A stretch of 64,000 nucleotides of DNA from Yamagishiella unicocca (lineage: Eukaryota; Chlorophyta; Chlorophyceae; Chlamydomonadales; Volvocaceae). Both the position numbers and the translations under genes were made by a program. The stretch covers positions 64,501 through 128,500 of the forward strand of contig BDSL01000114.1 of the NCBI GenBank assembly GCA_003116995.1, written 5' to 3'. The notes under the pieces were generated by a model. That model saw only the letters and a program-made list of their open reading frames with translations. It searched no databases and was not told the DNA's origin. Positions 1-10,216 of the stretch are shown here, piece after piece. The stretch's first letter is position 1, and each line of letters starts with the position of its first letter.

Positions 1-3000
1 CAATGCTAGCGCAGGGCGCTGAGTCGGCGCCTCCAGCACGTGCTGACCCCGGCTGACCCCCCGAGAAGCCTCGCTCAGCCGCTGGGGTTTTTCCTTTCCC
101 CCTCGTCGCTGGGTTCTTTCCCCACTCCCCACTCCATCGCTGTGCTCCTTCTACCAGGTATAAGCGAACTATCGGCGTCACTAACGCCACGTCCTGGCTG
201 TGCATGTGTATGGGGGTTGCGAGAAAAACCCCAGACCGTGTGTGTGTATGTGTATGGGGGTTGCGAGAAAAACCCCAGACCGTGTGTGTGTATGTGTATG
301 GGGGGCGGGGGGGCAGCAACCGCCGCTTGCCTCTTCGCCTTACATGAGCGCCTATACAAGGCGGGCAGCTCGGCACCCTCACCTCCGACCAGCAGGTTCT
401 TGGCTCGGTGACACTCGTCCAGGATGATCAGGCACTCGCCCTCGCCATCCCCGCCGCCTTGCAGCCAGTTGACGATCTGGCGCAGGCGGCTGCCCTCAGG
501 GTAGAAGCGCAGCGGCTCGCGCCGGAACGCCTGTGGAGAGGCCGGCGCGAGCTGTCAGGAACCGACGCAAGCAAGGCCCTGAGGGCATCCAAGGGACCAC
601 GACTTCCTGGCCAGGAACAACCTTCGTCTGCGGCTGGACCTTCATCCATACAGCGGGCTCATTCCAGCCCCAAGCTCTGCTGCAGCCGCCTGCCCCTGCC
701 CCTGCCGCCCTAGGTTGGGCGGGGGCCCAGGAGGCACCACCACCACCCACCTGCTCCACTTGCGACTTGTTGTGGCCGCCATCCGCAATGCGGAAGTCGC
801 GCAGGGCCGCACCGCCCGCCTTGACCCCCGCGCCCTTCCCGATGAGCAGGGAGTAGGTGCAGAAGAGCACGCCGTCGGTGAAGTGGCGCTCCAGCACGTC
901 AGTGGACGCGGGCATGGCGCCGTGCTTGCCCTGCGCCAGCAGGAGGACCCAGCGGGAGGACCCACGGCCGGACCCAGGGCACCAGCAGGGCTGGTCGGCG
1001 GAAGGAGCCCCTCTCTCTCGGCAAGGGAGTGGCCCCTCCAGGGTGTTGTGGTCATGGCCGGGCAGCGGAGGGGCCGGAGGCGCTGACGCCGGCAGCGGCG
1101 GCGGCCCTCTCGGTGGAGGCCTTATGCTGTCCTCCATGCGTCCATTGCCCCGGTCAAGCTACCCGGATGCTTATAGCCGCCAGCGAACAAAACCCATCAG
1201 CTTCAGGCTCTGGGTGCTAGGGCTGAGGATCCAGGGGTGGCAACCTGGTCTGCGCTCTAGAGGGCCCCCAGCAGCAGGAGCTGCCAAGCGACCACGATCG
1301 TTGCCCAGATGCCACATTACGTTGCGTGTTTTAGCCGCTCACGAAGACTCGCCCCCGCACCTGTCGTCCTAGCGCCAGACCCTAACCCCAGGCGCCAGGC
1401 ACCAACCCCGTCGCTTGCATTTTGTTGCCCCGCCCGTGGGGGCAGCTTGACTCCCAATCCTAGCTCCGGAACCAAACCCCAGGCACCAGGCGCGCCACCC
1501 TTGCCGCCGCTTAGCCCCACCTGCGGGTGCAGCTTGACCCCCAGCGCCAGAGCTCCCGTGTCTTCCAAGTCCCGCCGCGCGTCCTCTTTGAGGTCCGTGC
1601 TCACGCTGACCCACAACACCCGCTTCACGCCCTTGTGCCAGCACTCCCGAATCAACGCGCCGATCTGGCGGCCCTTGCCGACGCCCGCGCCGTCGCCCAA
1701 GAAGAAGCCCGCGCGCGGCCCCGGCCCCGAATCCGCAGCGGCCTCCCCTTCCGCTTCGTCCTGGCCGCCGGTGCTGCATTCCAGCCGCTGCTCGAAACGC
1801 ATACAGGCGTATATGACGGTCTCCAACTGCGCATCGCTGATGGCGCCCGACTCGACGAGGTCCTGGTTCCGTCGGAGGGATGGTACAAAAACCGATTACA
1901 CAACCGGTCCTGGAGGTGGGGGAGGTTGTTTGGCAAGCGGGCCAAAAGGCCCAAGGCGTGGGATCGGAGAGCAAGGGGGAGGAAGGTCGCACATGCGAGA
2001 GGGTGTACTGCCATTTTGACGGCCACCACCTTTCCTTTGCGTGCCTGCAGTATACAGCGCAACTAAAGGTTTTGGAGTACATAGGAAAAACGAAAGCTCG
2101 CGATTTTGCGTGTCGTCGTGCTGTGAAAAGCAATGGTGACAGACGGCGGGTGGCTTGTCTCACTTCCGCCTCGCGTGCGCCATCTGGGTCGCGTGAGCTC
2201 ACTTCCGCCTCGCGTGCGCCATCTGGGTCGCGCGAGCTCACGTCCGGCAGCTGACCGGTGTCCTGGAAAGCGGTGTTGCCCGCCGCCTCGCGCGGCTCCC
2301 CAGACTCTGTGTCCGCACCGCATCAGGGATTGATCAACCCCCCTCCCCTCCCTCACCAGTGGCCGCTCCCCTCCCTCACCGGTGGCACCCCCACACTCCT
2401 TTTCCCAATCACCTGCCGCACCCTACCGTCGTCCGTAAGAACCGCCCGGCCACCCCCCTCCACCGCTTCGCTTCCGTTTCGACAGCACGTGCGCCGTGTC
2501 GCACCTTGATGTTATGTAGGTAGTGCGGATCCGGGGGCACCACCGCCGCCAAAGCTTGCGTCTCCACGATGGGGTCGGGATGGCTGCGACCCTCGCGGAC
2601 CTTACTGGGCCTGTTGGTAAGCAATGATAACAATGGCGATGGTAGATATGATGTAAACGGGAAAGGTCTGAAGTAAGCCAAGTCCTTACGTAAGAAATAC
2701 GGCTCACTCCGCTTACATCCTCCCCTCCTGCTCATTGTTGTCATTCCCGCGCCACCACCTGACACCCGTGACCGCCATCAAGCCCATCATTTCCCCCCGA
2801 AAGCAACGGGTTGCGCGGACTCGACGGCACATAGCAATTTGGCGATAATTTTGCACGCTGCCCTCTCGCCACTTGATTGGCGGGAGACGAATGCGGTCCG
2901 GATACCGCAGCGGGGCGAGGACGTGGCAACGAGGGCTCCGATATGGGGACTTCACGACAGCACGGTCGAAACAACTTACTTGTAACCAATGTATGTGTCA

Positions 3001-3235
3001 CGTTCGTCCTCGTCTGGATCATCCTGGGGCGGAATGCAAGCGCGAAAGGGAGCGGTTTTGGCGCCTTGGTCGCCTTGTGTGCCGGCCCATTGCAATCATG
3101 CGCGTGCTGTGTGGATAACACATTGCAGCTGACCTGGCTCAGCGCTGCGTCTGCCTGTGCTTGCCCCTTGTCCTCGTTGTGTTCCCGCGCGTCCAGGTCG
3201 TCGTCGTCGAGATCTATGTCTATGTGATCAGCCAT
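1..3235 (-). CDS. Strawberry notch (SBNO)-like helicase, 5' part, runs off window
   Basis: Multi-exon gene on the minus strand. Exons I can support: 3235-3134 (ATG, acidic start MADHIDIDLDDDDLD, donor CAG|GTCAGC), about 2610-2505 (HPDPIVETQALAAVVPPDPHY, typical of the pre-helicase region of SBNO proteins), 1862-1521 (GDGAGVGKGRQIGALI, the Walker A segment, then LWVSVSTDLKEDARRDL), 930-751 (DGVLFCTYSLLIGKG) and 530-383 (LIILDECHRAKNLLVGG, the DECH box). Order and motifs match the SBNO/SNO family of nuclear SF2-like ATPases, which act as transcriptional co-regulators. At least one exon between 3134 and 2610 is unresolved, because a direct join is out of phase. The helicase C-terminal half lies outside the window. 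The family call is strong; the exact exon set is partial. Confidence 0.85.
202..303. repeat. Two-copy 44-bp tandem repeat in an SBNO intron
   Basis: Two adjacent near-identical copies of a unit containing GGGGGTTGCGAGAAAAACCCC, separated by GTGTGTGTATG simple sequence. It lies downstream of the DECH-box exon, in the following intron on the minus strand. The core, G-run then GCGAGAAAAACCCC, resembles the GAGGAAAACCCGTGG motif found in introns elsewhere in this window. Confidence 0.7.
2159..2236. repeat. Two-copy 39-bp tandem repeat
   Basis: Two adjacent 39-bp units (2159-2197 and 2198-2236), each beginning CTCACTTCCGCC and ending GGGTCGCGTGAG or GGGTCGCGCGAG, followed by a partial third start. 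They differ at one base, so the duplication is recent. It lies in an SBNO intron between the 2505 and 1862 exon edges. Confidence 0.8.
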
Positions 3236-3953
3236 GGCGGTCATGACATCTCAATTACTATTTTTTCGTTAGTGAGAAACCTACCCACCCTGCCTTGGCG
3301 CCCAACAACGACAAGGCAGCAGGTTACCGAGTACGGCGAGCTGCCGACCAGGCCAGTAGGACTGGAGACAGGGCACTAATAAACACCAATTAAATTTTCC
3401 GGTGGGTGTGAGTCCGCTCCCATTGAAAACATGGACATGTGTCTGGGCTTCCATTCATGGTGCATGCAGCGCTCGCCGTACGTTCCTAAGTACGAGTGCT
3501 GACGGCGTTGCCGTTCATTTGCGGTTTGAATCCGTTTCAGCTAAGTTCAAGGATTATGTCGGTGTGACGTGCATATGGACTAGGAAGGACAGGGCGGTCC
3601 ATGCTTCTGGCATCCGGTTTGCCTGCTGGGCCTTTCGAGCCAGCAGTTGATGAGTTCTAAACAAATCATCCACCTCCGTCACGGTCAAATGTTATCTGCA
3701 TTTTGGTATCAAACATGCTTTTATCCTTGGTTTAAGTACCGGTAACGCAAACAAGTTACTGGATGGGGGGACCGCATCGCGCGCCAAACATGTCACCTAC
3801 CCCAGCGCATCACTACATGTGCGCTGCAGAAACGTACGATCTCTCGTGATTTAGTATCCGACAGCTCGAATTGCAGCCTTAGTACGAGCTTTGGCCTTGC
3901 TATGGGGTGATCCAGAATAAGTTGGATTTAGGGAGCTCGGAACAGTGTGGCAC
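3236..3953. other. Intergenic: SBNO upstream region up to the Copia insertion
   Basis: About 720 bp between the SBNO start codon and the left target-site duplication. Composition is more AT-rich than the exons. I see no convincing ORF, tRNA or TATA box in the SBNO orientation. The SBNO promoter should lie here; the Copia insertion sits about 0.7 kb upstream of the ATG. Confidence 0.5.
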
Positions 3954-3958
3954 CTTAT

Positions 3959-4208
3959 TGTTGAAATACAGGCCCGCTGTGTGAGTTGCACGATGCGTCG
4001 AAGGACAGAGCCGAAGTCCCAACAGCAATCGTCTTACAAGCAACTAAGGAAATCGGCAGCCACTGCTGCCTAAAGACCACAGACCGCATAGATCCGATGG
4101 TCGTACCAGAACCGAAACCACCCGAATAAGGCGCACGATCACAGCGCCCTTATTCGCAGCACACAGCAGGCAAAGCATTACTAATAGAAGACTGACCGAA
4201 TCTCAACA
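3959..4208 (-). repeat. 3' LTR of Copia element
   Basis: A 250-bp direct repeat, identical by eye to 9482-9731, with TGTTGA...TCAACA ends. On the element's sense strand it contains TGTAA (complement of TTACA at 4034-4038), the usual volvocine poly(A) signal, so it could terminate the element's transcript. The outer side abuts the CTTAT duplication. Confidence 0.95.
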
Positions 4209-4460
4209 CTCCCACGCGGGCAGGCTTCAAAATTAACATGCTCTAACGAGACTAACGCATCAAGATAGCCTAGAAAGCAAGTTCAGGAAAATGACAGACA
4301 GACAGTACGACGAGAGCACAGGTCCACGGCTCCCTCGTAGAAACAGACAGACGAATAACACAAGCTCCCACGCAAGTCCAGAATACACATGCAAAGCATG
4401 CTCCCACGGAGCGCAGGAACACAGAGGAGAGCAAAACAGCTCCCACGCTGAACAGGAAAA
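4209..4460 (-). repeat. Polypurine-tract region with repeated CGTGGGAG motif
   Basis: The element's 3' untranslated stretch lies between the pol stop (4616) and the 3' LTR. On the sense strand the short purine tract GTGGGAG abuts the LTR, the expected place for plus-strand priming. The same CGTGGGAG core recurs near 4366, 4411 and 4441, in blocks spaced about 30-45 bp after the first. All retrotransposons need one such tract; the multiplicity is unusual. Confidence 0.6.
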
Positions 4461-4615
4461 AACAAGCAAACCAGTTGTTCTGGCAAACACAGTTAAACCG
4501 CTGCAGGTGTCCTTCAGCAAAACGCAAACAAGCGATTAGCTAGGCACGGATTCACCTAAACGCGATAAGCAAGTAAATCCTTAACACGACCAACGCAGGC
4601 CACAACTAAGACCCA

Positions 4616-7600
4616 TTAGTGCATGCCTAGGTTGTTCATGCAGTAGCGCAACTTCGCTTCCGTCACGGCCTTGGTGAAAATGTCGGCCAGTTGCTCCTCG
4701 CCAGCGCACCGCATGATGCGAATCTCGCCACGCATAACCCGCTCACGCGCGAAGTGGTGGCTAATGTCTACGTGCTTGGTGCGCGCAGACGAAACCGGGC
4801 TCTCCAGCATGGCGACGCAAGCGCTGTTGTCGCTTCGCAATGGCACAGCCCCTACGGCGATCCCCAAGTCGAACAGCAGGTGGCGCAACCACAAGGCCTC
4901 CTTCGTCGCAGCCGCAGCAGCCATATACTCCGACTCAGCCGTCGAGGTAGCAACCGTTGGCTGAAGCTTCGCGCTCCACGTAATCGCTCCGTTCCCCAAT
5001 TTGAACACGTAGCCGCCTGTGGAGCGACGCCCCTTGGCTCCCGCCAGATCAGCATCGCAGTAGCCGACCAGTTCCAGCGGTCCCGAGAACTTGATGCCGA
5101 CGTTCTTGGTGCCCGCCAGGTAACGTAGGACCCCCTTAGCAGCAGCCCAGTGCTCGGTCGTAGGCTTGGACATGTGGCGAGCCAGCGCTCCCACGGCAAA
5201 CGCGATGTCAGGGCGCGTGCACACGGACAGGTACAGCAGCGAACCCACGAGCTCACTGTACTTGTGCTCGGACGCCTCTAGAGGCGTGCCCGTATCAGAC
5301 AACTTGAGTCCTGCTTCCATGGGCACACGACGCCCGTTGGCCCCATCCATCCCGAACTTAGTTAGCATATCCAGCACATACCGCGGCTGGGTAATGGTGA
5401 TGGACCGCTGCGCCCGATCCCGCTTGATCTCGAGACCGAGGTAGAACGAAGCCACACCCACGTCGTGCACCTGAAATGCGGCGCTCAAACCGCGCTTAAC
5501 CCACTCAATTTGGCTCACCGATTTTGACGCGATAAGCAGATCATCGACGTACACGAGCACGTACACCGGATCCTTTCCTTCTCCGATAAACAAACCAGGG
5601 TCCACGGGCGAGGGTCGAAGGCCCATCTCCTCCAGAACGGACCGCAAACGCTCGTACCATGCACGCGGGGCCTGACGTAGCCCATACAAAGACTTGTGCA
5701 GGCGGCACGCCAAACCCGGACCCCCCAACTCGTAACCCGGGGGCTGCTCCGCGTAAACCTCCTCCTCCAGGACACCGTTCAGAAAAGCGGTCTTAATGTC
5801 GACCTGGTGCAGCTCCAGATCACGAGCCGCAACCACAGCCAACAGCGAACGCAGGGTGGCCCACTTCCCAACGGGCGCAAATACCTCATCGAAATCCACA
5901 CCCTCCCGCTGGGTGAAACCCTTCGCCACCAGACGCGCCTTGTACCGCTCGACGTTGCCACGCTCGTCGCGCTTCAACTTGTAAACCCACTTGAGGCCAA
6001 TCTTCTTGGCCCCCTCCGGCAATTCTTCCAACGAAAACACACCATTCAGGTGCAATGACTCCATCTCCTCGTCCATCGCAGCCTTCCACAGCTCCCAATC
6101 GGGCCTGTCCATGGCCTCCTTCAACGACTGAGGCTCAGTGCCCGAATCCACGACCGAAAACGCATTAGCGAACTTAGCCGGCGTGCGATAAGGCCTGCCA
6201 TAACGAGAGGCAGAACCCTGAGCAGGCGGAGAGCCTGGACCCGGGCTGTCCGAGCCAGGACCAGAGCCCCCGGAACCAGACCCAGAACCACCGACACCGG
6301 AACCAGAACCTCCAGAGCCTCCATCACCGGAGCCACCAGATGGGCTCCTAAAGCTACCATCATGCGACTCCTCTTCTTCACCTTCCTCCTCCTCTCCTTC
6401 CTCCTCCTCTCCCACGGAATCAGAGTCCGGGAGAGGCGGGAGATCAGGGACAGCACCAGCAGCGACCACGCCACTCCCAGCACCGGCAACTCCTGTGCCA
6501 GCCGTTTCTTCGGCTCCTATGGCACCAGCAGCGCCATCAGCACTAGCGCGAGGACTCCCATCACCGGCAACTGCATCCTGTGCAGCGCCATCGGCACTTA
6601 CACGCGGACCCCCAGCACCGGTCATGCCAACGCCAGCCGTTTCGTCGGCTCCTATGGCGCCAGCCATGCCTTCAGCACTCGAGACCTCACACCCTAGCCA
6701 CTCCGCACTGGATACGCACGACGGGTCGTCCACCGACCTGGACACGTCATTTCGAAAACGAAACTCACTCTCGTTGAACACCACATGACGGCACGAAATC
6801 ATTTTATTTTCTGCAGTCAGGATACGGAAGCACTTTGACGCAGGCTCGTATCCCATAAATGTGCCCTTCCGCCCACGCGGACTCAGCTTGTCCACGGGCT
6901 TGGGGTCATGCGCATAAGCAACACAACCAAACACACGCAAGTGCGACACATCAGGTGCGTCACCCCAAATCAACTCAAACGGGGTTTTCTCCTTCCCCGC
7001 GACAGGCGAACGGTTACGCAGGTAGTTCGCAGTCACCACTGCCTCCTGCCAGTAACGCTTGGGCACACCAGACTCGATGAGCATGCTGCGCACCTTGTCT
7101 AGCAAAGAACGGTTCAACCTCTCAGCCTTGCCGTTCTGCTGAGGGGTGTAAGGCGCGGTAAGCTGGTGCTGAACTCCGCGCGACGCAAACCAGCTGCCTA
7201 GCTCGTGGTTGACGAATTCCCCACCACGATCTGAGCGCACGCACTTTAACTGGCACCCTAGCTGAGTCTCCAGAAACACGAACATGGCCTGCAATGCCCC
7301 CTTGACGTCGCTCTTGTGTACTAAGGGCTTAACGAGCGAAAACCCCGAGTAATCATCCAGCATGGTGAGGAAAAACCTATGCTTATCGCTCGACGGCAAA
7401 AGAGGGCCAGCCACATCTACATGCACTAGTTCTAGCGGCTTTTTCCTATCCGCCTCAGAAACGGGAAACGGCAAACGCGACTGCTTCCCTAGGATGCATG
7501 GCTCGCACTTCAAGTCCTTCACACTGTGCAGCTGGGCAGGCGTCACATCCATACCCGTAACCAGATCCTTCTGGACTAACCTCGCCAAGTTCTGAAGGCC

Positions 7601-9160
7601 CAGATGGCCAAAACGGCGGTGCCACAACTCAACCACCTCGTCATCCGAACCCTTCGCGGACAGGACGAGGGAGGGGGAGTTAATCGAATGCTTGAAGAAC
7701 CGACTTGACATGGCTTGTGCAGGACGGAAAAATTCAGGCATTTTCACACACGAGATGAACTCGTACAAACCCGACGCGCACTTCTTGGCCTTAATCGAAA
7801 CCCAGTTGTCCGAGTCTGGGAGCCTGCGCAGCACCTCCGCCTCATCGCTCTCAAAATTCACTTTGCAGCCCTTGTCGGTCAAACGCGAGACCGAGATGAG
7901 GTTGTGCTTGAAACCAGGGACATAATACACGTCCTCAATCTCAAGCGACTGTGCGTAGGCAGGGATTATGGAACCAAACCCCTCAGCCTCTAGCACGTCC
8001 CCACTGCCCACCTCTATCCGAATGCGCATGCCGACGGGCAACGAGCGGTAGTTGTGTAGCAGGGTCTTGTCGCCAGTGATGTGCAGCTTGCTGCCCGAGT
8101 CCAGCCACCAAGGCCGGTCATTTAGCGGCCTAGTCGGGTTCCCGTGCACGACCTTCCCGTTAAAAACCACCCGTTGCCTGCAACCCGTTTCGGGGTGCTT
8201 CGGAACAAACGCCTCATCGCGCGCCGACAGCACAAGGGCGACGGTCCCAACCGACCCGCCCGACCCCGACTTCGCTTCATCCCGCCGCTTCTTGAAGCAC
8301 TTCTCTTCTACGTGCCCATCCTTTCCGCAATAACCGCACTTAACTGAGGCCGAGCCCGAGCGCGTCGGCTTAGCCTGGTAACCAGAGCCCGACGCGCCGG
8401 CAGAAGAACGATGGCCAGAGGGCGTCGTAGACGCGTCCCGGTTGGTGCAGAAACGCGCGATGTGGCCGCGCTCGCCGCACTTGTAGCACTCGGGGCCGGA
8501 ATCACCACCACCGCCAGCGCCACCGAACCGGAACCCGCGGTCGCGCGTAAAAAACGCGGCCGCGGCCTCGGACGTCTCGATCTTCTTGGCAGCCGCGGAC
8601 AGCTTCGCCTCGGACTCCACAGTCAGCAACAACTCGCGCAACTTCTTGAAATCTGCTGGGGCGTTACCATGTGCACAGAGAACACGCTTCTCAAGTGCAT
8701 ACTCATCCGTCAAGCCACGGAGAGCGCTGATGATGGCCATCGGAACGGTCACCGGATACGTGATGCTTCTTAACAAAGAGGTGTGCAGAACCTCAACACG
8801 CCCCACATAGTCAGCCACACGCTCGCCCTCCTTCATCTTCATCCCGATTAGCTGCTGGTACGCGGCGCTTTCGCCGACCAAATCCAGCATCTGATATTTG
8901 GACACCAGCGCGTCCCACAATGACTTAGCTTGGATGCCATCGTGATATACGTTGTTGGAGTCGTCAACCCCCAAGCGTTGGAGAATGATGCCGACGGCCT
9001 TGTCGCTCTGGATGACCGCCGCCGCGTAACGAGGATCCTCTCGCGGCGGCAGCAGTTCGTCAACGGTCTTGGACAAGCCATTCTGAAGAAGTAGACCCTT
9101 GCACCGGGTAAACCAGACGCTGAACAACGATAACCACAAGCTCTGGTTTACCCGGTGCAA
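4616..9160 (-). CDS. Copia Gag-Pol polyprotein; native start displaced by rearrangement
   Basis: One uninterrupted frame of about 1,500 codons. In order: a gag domain; two CX2CX4HX4C zinc knuckles (CYKCGERGHIARFC and CGYCGKDGHVEEKC); an aspartic protease with LDSGS in place of the usual D(S/T)GA; the pre-integrase segment LWHRRFGHLGL; integrase DDE landmarks (HVDVAGPL, SDRGGEF, YTPQQNGKAER); a Glu/Gly/Ser-rich linker; reverse transcriptase (KTAFLNGVL, YVDDLL); and RNase H (GYCDADLAG, STAESEYMA, ADIFTK). The first M in this frame, near 9160, lies in inverted DNA and is not the native start. The probable native ATG is at 9360, but its frame runs into the inverted segment and stops at 9148. Pol appears intact, yet translation from the native start is interrupted. 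Confidence 0.93.
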   Translation of the reverse strand: MHRVNQSLWLSLFSVWFTRCKGLLLQNGLSKTVDELLPPREDPRYAAAVIQSDKAVGIILQRLGVDDSNNVYHDGIQAKSLWDALVSKYQMLDLVGESAAYQQLIGMKMKEGERVADYVGRVEVLHTSLLRSITYPVTVPMAIISALRGLTDEYALEKRVLCAHGNAPADFKKLRELLLTVESEAKLSAAAKKIETSEAAAAFFTRDRGFRFGGAGGGGDSGPECYKCGERGHIARFCTNRDASTTPSGHRSSAGASGSGYQAKPTRSGSASVKCGYCGKDGHVEEKCFKKRRDEAKSGSGGSVGTVALVLSARDEAFVPKHPETGCRQRVVFNGKVVHGNPTRPLNDRPWWLDSGSKLHITGDKTLLHNYRSLPVGMRIRIEVGSGDVLEAEGFGSIIPAYAQSLEIEDVYYVPGFKHNLISVSRLTDKGCKVNFESDEAEVLRRLPDSDNWVSIKAKKCASGLYEFISCVKMPEFFRPAQAMSSRFFKHSINSPSLVLSAKGSDDEVVELWHRRFGHLGLQNLARLVQKDLVTGMDVTPAQLHSVKDLKCEPCILGKQSRLPFPVSEADRKKPLELVHVDVAGPLLPSSDKHRFFLTMLDDYSGFSLVKPLVHKSDVKGALQAMFVFLETQLGCQLKCVRSDRGGEFVNHELGSWFASRGVQHQLTAPYTPQQNGKAERLNRSLLDKVRSMLIESGVPKRYWQEAVVTANYLRNRSPVAGKEKTPFELIWGDAPDVSHLRVFGCVAYAHDPKPVDKLSPRGRKGTFMGYEPASKCFRILTAENKMISCRHVVFNESEFRFRNDVSRSVDDPSCVSSAEWLGCEVSSAEGMAGAIGADETAGVGMTGAGGPRVSADGAAQDAVAGDGSPRASADGAAGAIGAEETAGTGVAGAGSGVVAAGAVPDLPPLPDSDSVGEEEEGEEEEGEEEESHDGSFRSPSGGSGDGGSGGSGSGVGGSGSGSGGSGPGSDSPGPGSPPAQGSASRYGRPYRTPAKFANAFSVVDSGTEPQSLKEAMDRPDWELWKAAMDEEMESLHLNGVFSLEELPEGAKKIGLKWVYKLKRDERGNVERYKARLVAKGFTQREGVDFDEVFAPVGKWATLRSLLAVVAARDLELHQVDIKTAFLNGVLEEEVYAEQPPGYELGGPGLACRLHKSLYGLRQAPRAWYERLRSVLEEMGLRPSPVDPGLFIGEGKDPVYVLVYVDDLLIASKSVSQIEWVKRGLSAAFQVHDVGVASFYLGLEIKRDRAQRSITITQPRYVLDMLTKFGMDGANGRRVPMEAGLKLSDTGTPLEASEHKYSELVGSLLYLSVCTRPDIAFAVGALARHMSKPTTEHWAAAKGVLRYLAGTKNVGIKFSGPLELVGYCDADLAGAKGRRSTGGYVFKLGNGAITWSAKLQPTVATSTAESEYMAAAAATKEALWLRHLLFDLGIAVGAVPLRSDNSACVAMLESPVSSARTKHVDISHHFARERVMRGEIRIMRCAGEEQLADIFTKAVTEAKLRYCMNNLGMH

Positions 9161-9333
9161 GGGTCTACTTCTTCAGAATGGCTTGTCCAAGACCGTTGAC
9201 GAACTGCTGCCGCCGCGTAACGAGGATCCTCTCGCGGCGGCAGCAGTTCGTCAACGGTCTTGGACAAGCCATTCTGAAGAAGTAGACCCTTGCACCGGGT
9301 AAACCAGAGCTTGTGGTTATCGTTGTTCAGCGT
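9017..9333. repeat. Fold-back (inverted plus direct) duplication in gag
   Basis: 102-bp arms at 9117-9218 and 9232-9333 are reverse complements around a 13-bp centre containing GGATCC. A further copy of about 100 bp (9017-9116) repeats 9208-9307 in direct orientation. The element therefore carries three copies of the gag 5' end, in the order sense, antisense, sense. The centre coincides with a natural near-palindrome in gag (CCGCCGCG...CGCGGCGG). The structure breaks the native reading frame. Confidence 0.9.
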
Positions 9334-9463
9334 CTCCATGGTACCAATCGGAGCGTCCATCTTCACGATGACCCAAACGTTGAAGAAGAAGACGCAAAGA
9401 AAACTGTCAATCCTGACAGAGCAAGCGACGAACTCAAAGTCGCTCACGCCCAAGGCTAATCAA

Positions 9464-9481
9464 GAGCCGGGGCTCATAACC
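9464..9481 (-). other. Primer-binding site matching a Met-tRNA anticodon arm
   Basis: Immediately inside the 5' LTR, the plus strand reads GAGCCGGGGCTCATAACC. GGGCTCATAACC looks like the anticodon stem-loop of an initiator-type methionine tRNA (CAT anticodon) rather than a tRNA 3' end. Some Copia elements prime from an internally cleaved half tRNA. Position supports the assignment; the tRNA identity is inferred. Confidence 0.6.
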
Positions 9482-9731
9482 TGTTGAAATACAGGCCCGC
9501 TGTGTGAGTTGCACGATGCGTCGAAGGACAGAGCCGAAGTCCCAACAGCAATCGTCTTACAAGCAACTAAGGAAATCGGCAGCCACTGCTGCCTAAAGAC
9601 CACAGACCGCATAGATCCGATGGTCGTACCAGAACCGAAACCACCCGAATAAGGCGCACGATCACAGCGCCCTTATTCGCAGCACACAGCAGGCAAAGCA
9701 TTACTAATAGAAGACTGACCGAATCTCAACA
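9482..9731 (-). repeat. 5' LTR of Copia element
   Basis: Second 250-bp LTR, identical by eye to 3959-4208, flanked by CTTAT at 9732-9736. It should carry the element's promoter. I see no obvious TATA box, so the start of transcription cannot be placed. Confidence 0.95.
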
Positions 9732-9736
9732 CTTAT

Positions 9737-10216
9737 CGCAGGCCTGAAAGCCTCGAATAACTAGATGTACTACCTGAAGTTATGAGGACAGGTGGAAGTC
9801 GTGGGAGGGGCCGCGCAGGTCACGCAAGTCCCTGCCTGTGGATGCCCGTCTTGCTTACGGCCCCGATCACGCACGTTGGTGTGTACATACGTACGTGGTG
9901 ACAGGAAGCTCTTAAGCGCACTGAAACGCAGCAGATCGATGCAATGCACTGCATACTCCATACAAGCCAGTTGCAAGCGAGGGAGTCATCATGCATCCGA
10001 TTCGACTGCAAAGGTCGACCCAGCGGCAGCCCAATTGCAAATACTTGTTTCTTCTTCCCGCCGCGAGACGTGCATAAATGGTTTTACATCCTTGTGTGTC
10101 GCCTCAAAGAGCCCACCCTGGAGTGCAAAAGTGAGGTCGTCCTGCATGAGCTGATAAACACGGAGACTGGCTGGTGAGTCCCTTCACGGTACGTTATGAG
10201 AAACGAAATGTTGTGA
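9737..10216. other. Intergenic, no gene seen
   Basis: About 480 bp between the Copia target duplication and the CCTAGG cluster, AT-richer than genic DNA. Short open frames exist on both strands but show no family similarity or splice structure I trust. Confidence 0.4.

Larger units (their letters stand above)
3959..9731 (-). mobile_element. Full-length Ty1/Copia LTR retrotransposon
   Basis: A 5,773-bp element transcribed on the minus strand. It is bounded by two 250-bp LTRs (3959-4208 and 9482-9731) that I read as identical, each starting TGTTGA and ending TCAACA. Both ends are flanked by the same 5-bp target duplication, CTTAT (3954-3958 and 9732-9736). The single long internal frame has the order gag, protease, integrase, reverse transcriptase, RNase H, which defines Copia (integrase before RT). 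Identical LTRs and an open 1,500-codon frame indicate a recent insertion. The gag start is broken by an inverted duplication (9017-9333). It may belong near the Osser group of volvocine Copia elements; I could not test this. Confidence 0.95.

Noticed and set aside
1309..2019. A 236-residue plus-strand protein
   Set aside because: It runs opposite the SBNO Walker A exon; the minus strand carries conserved motifs and splice sites.
9099..9160. MHRVNQSLW... as the Gag-Pol start
   Set aside because: These codons lie in the inverted copy of gag; the native start is at about 9360, before the rearrangement.
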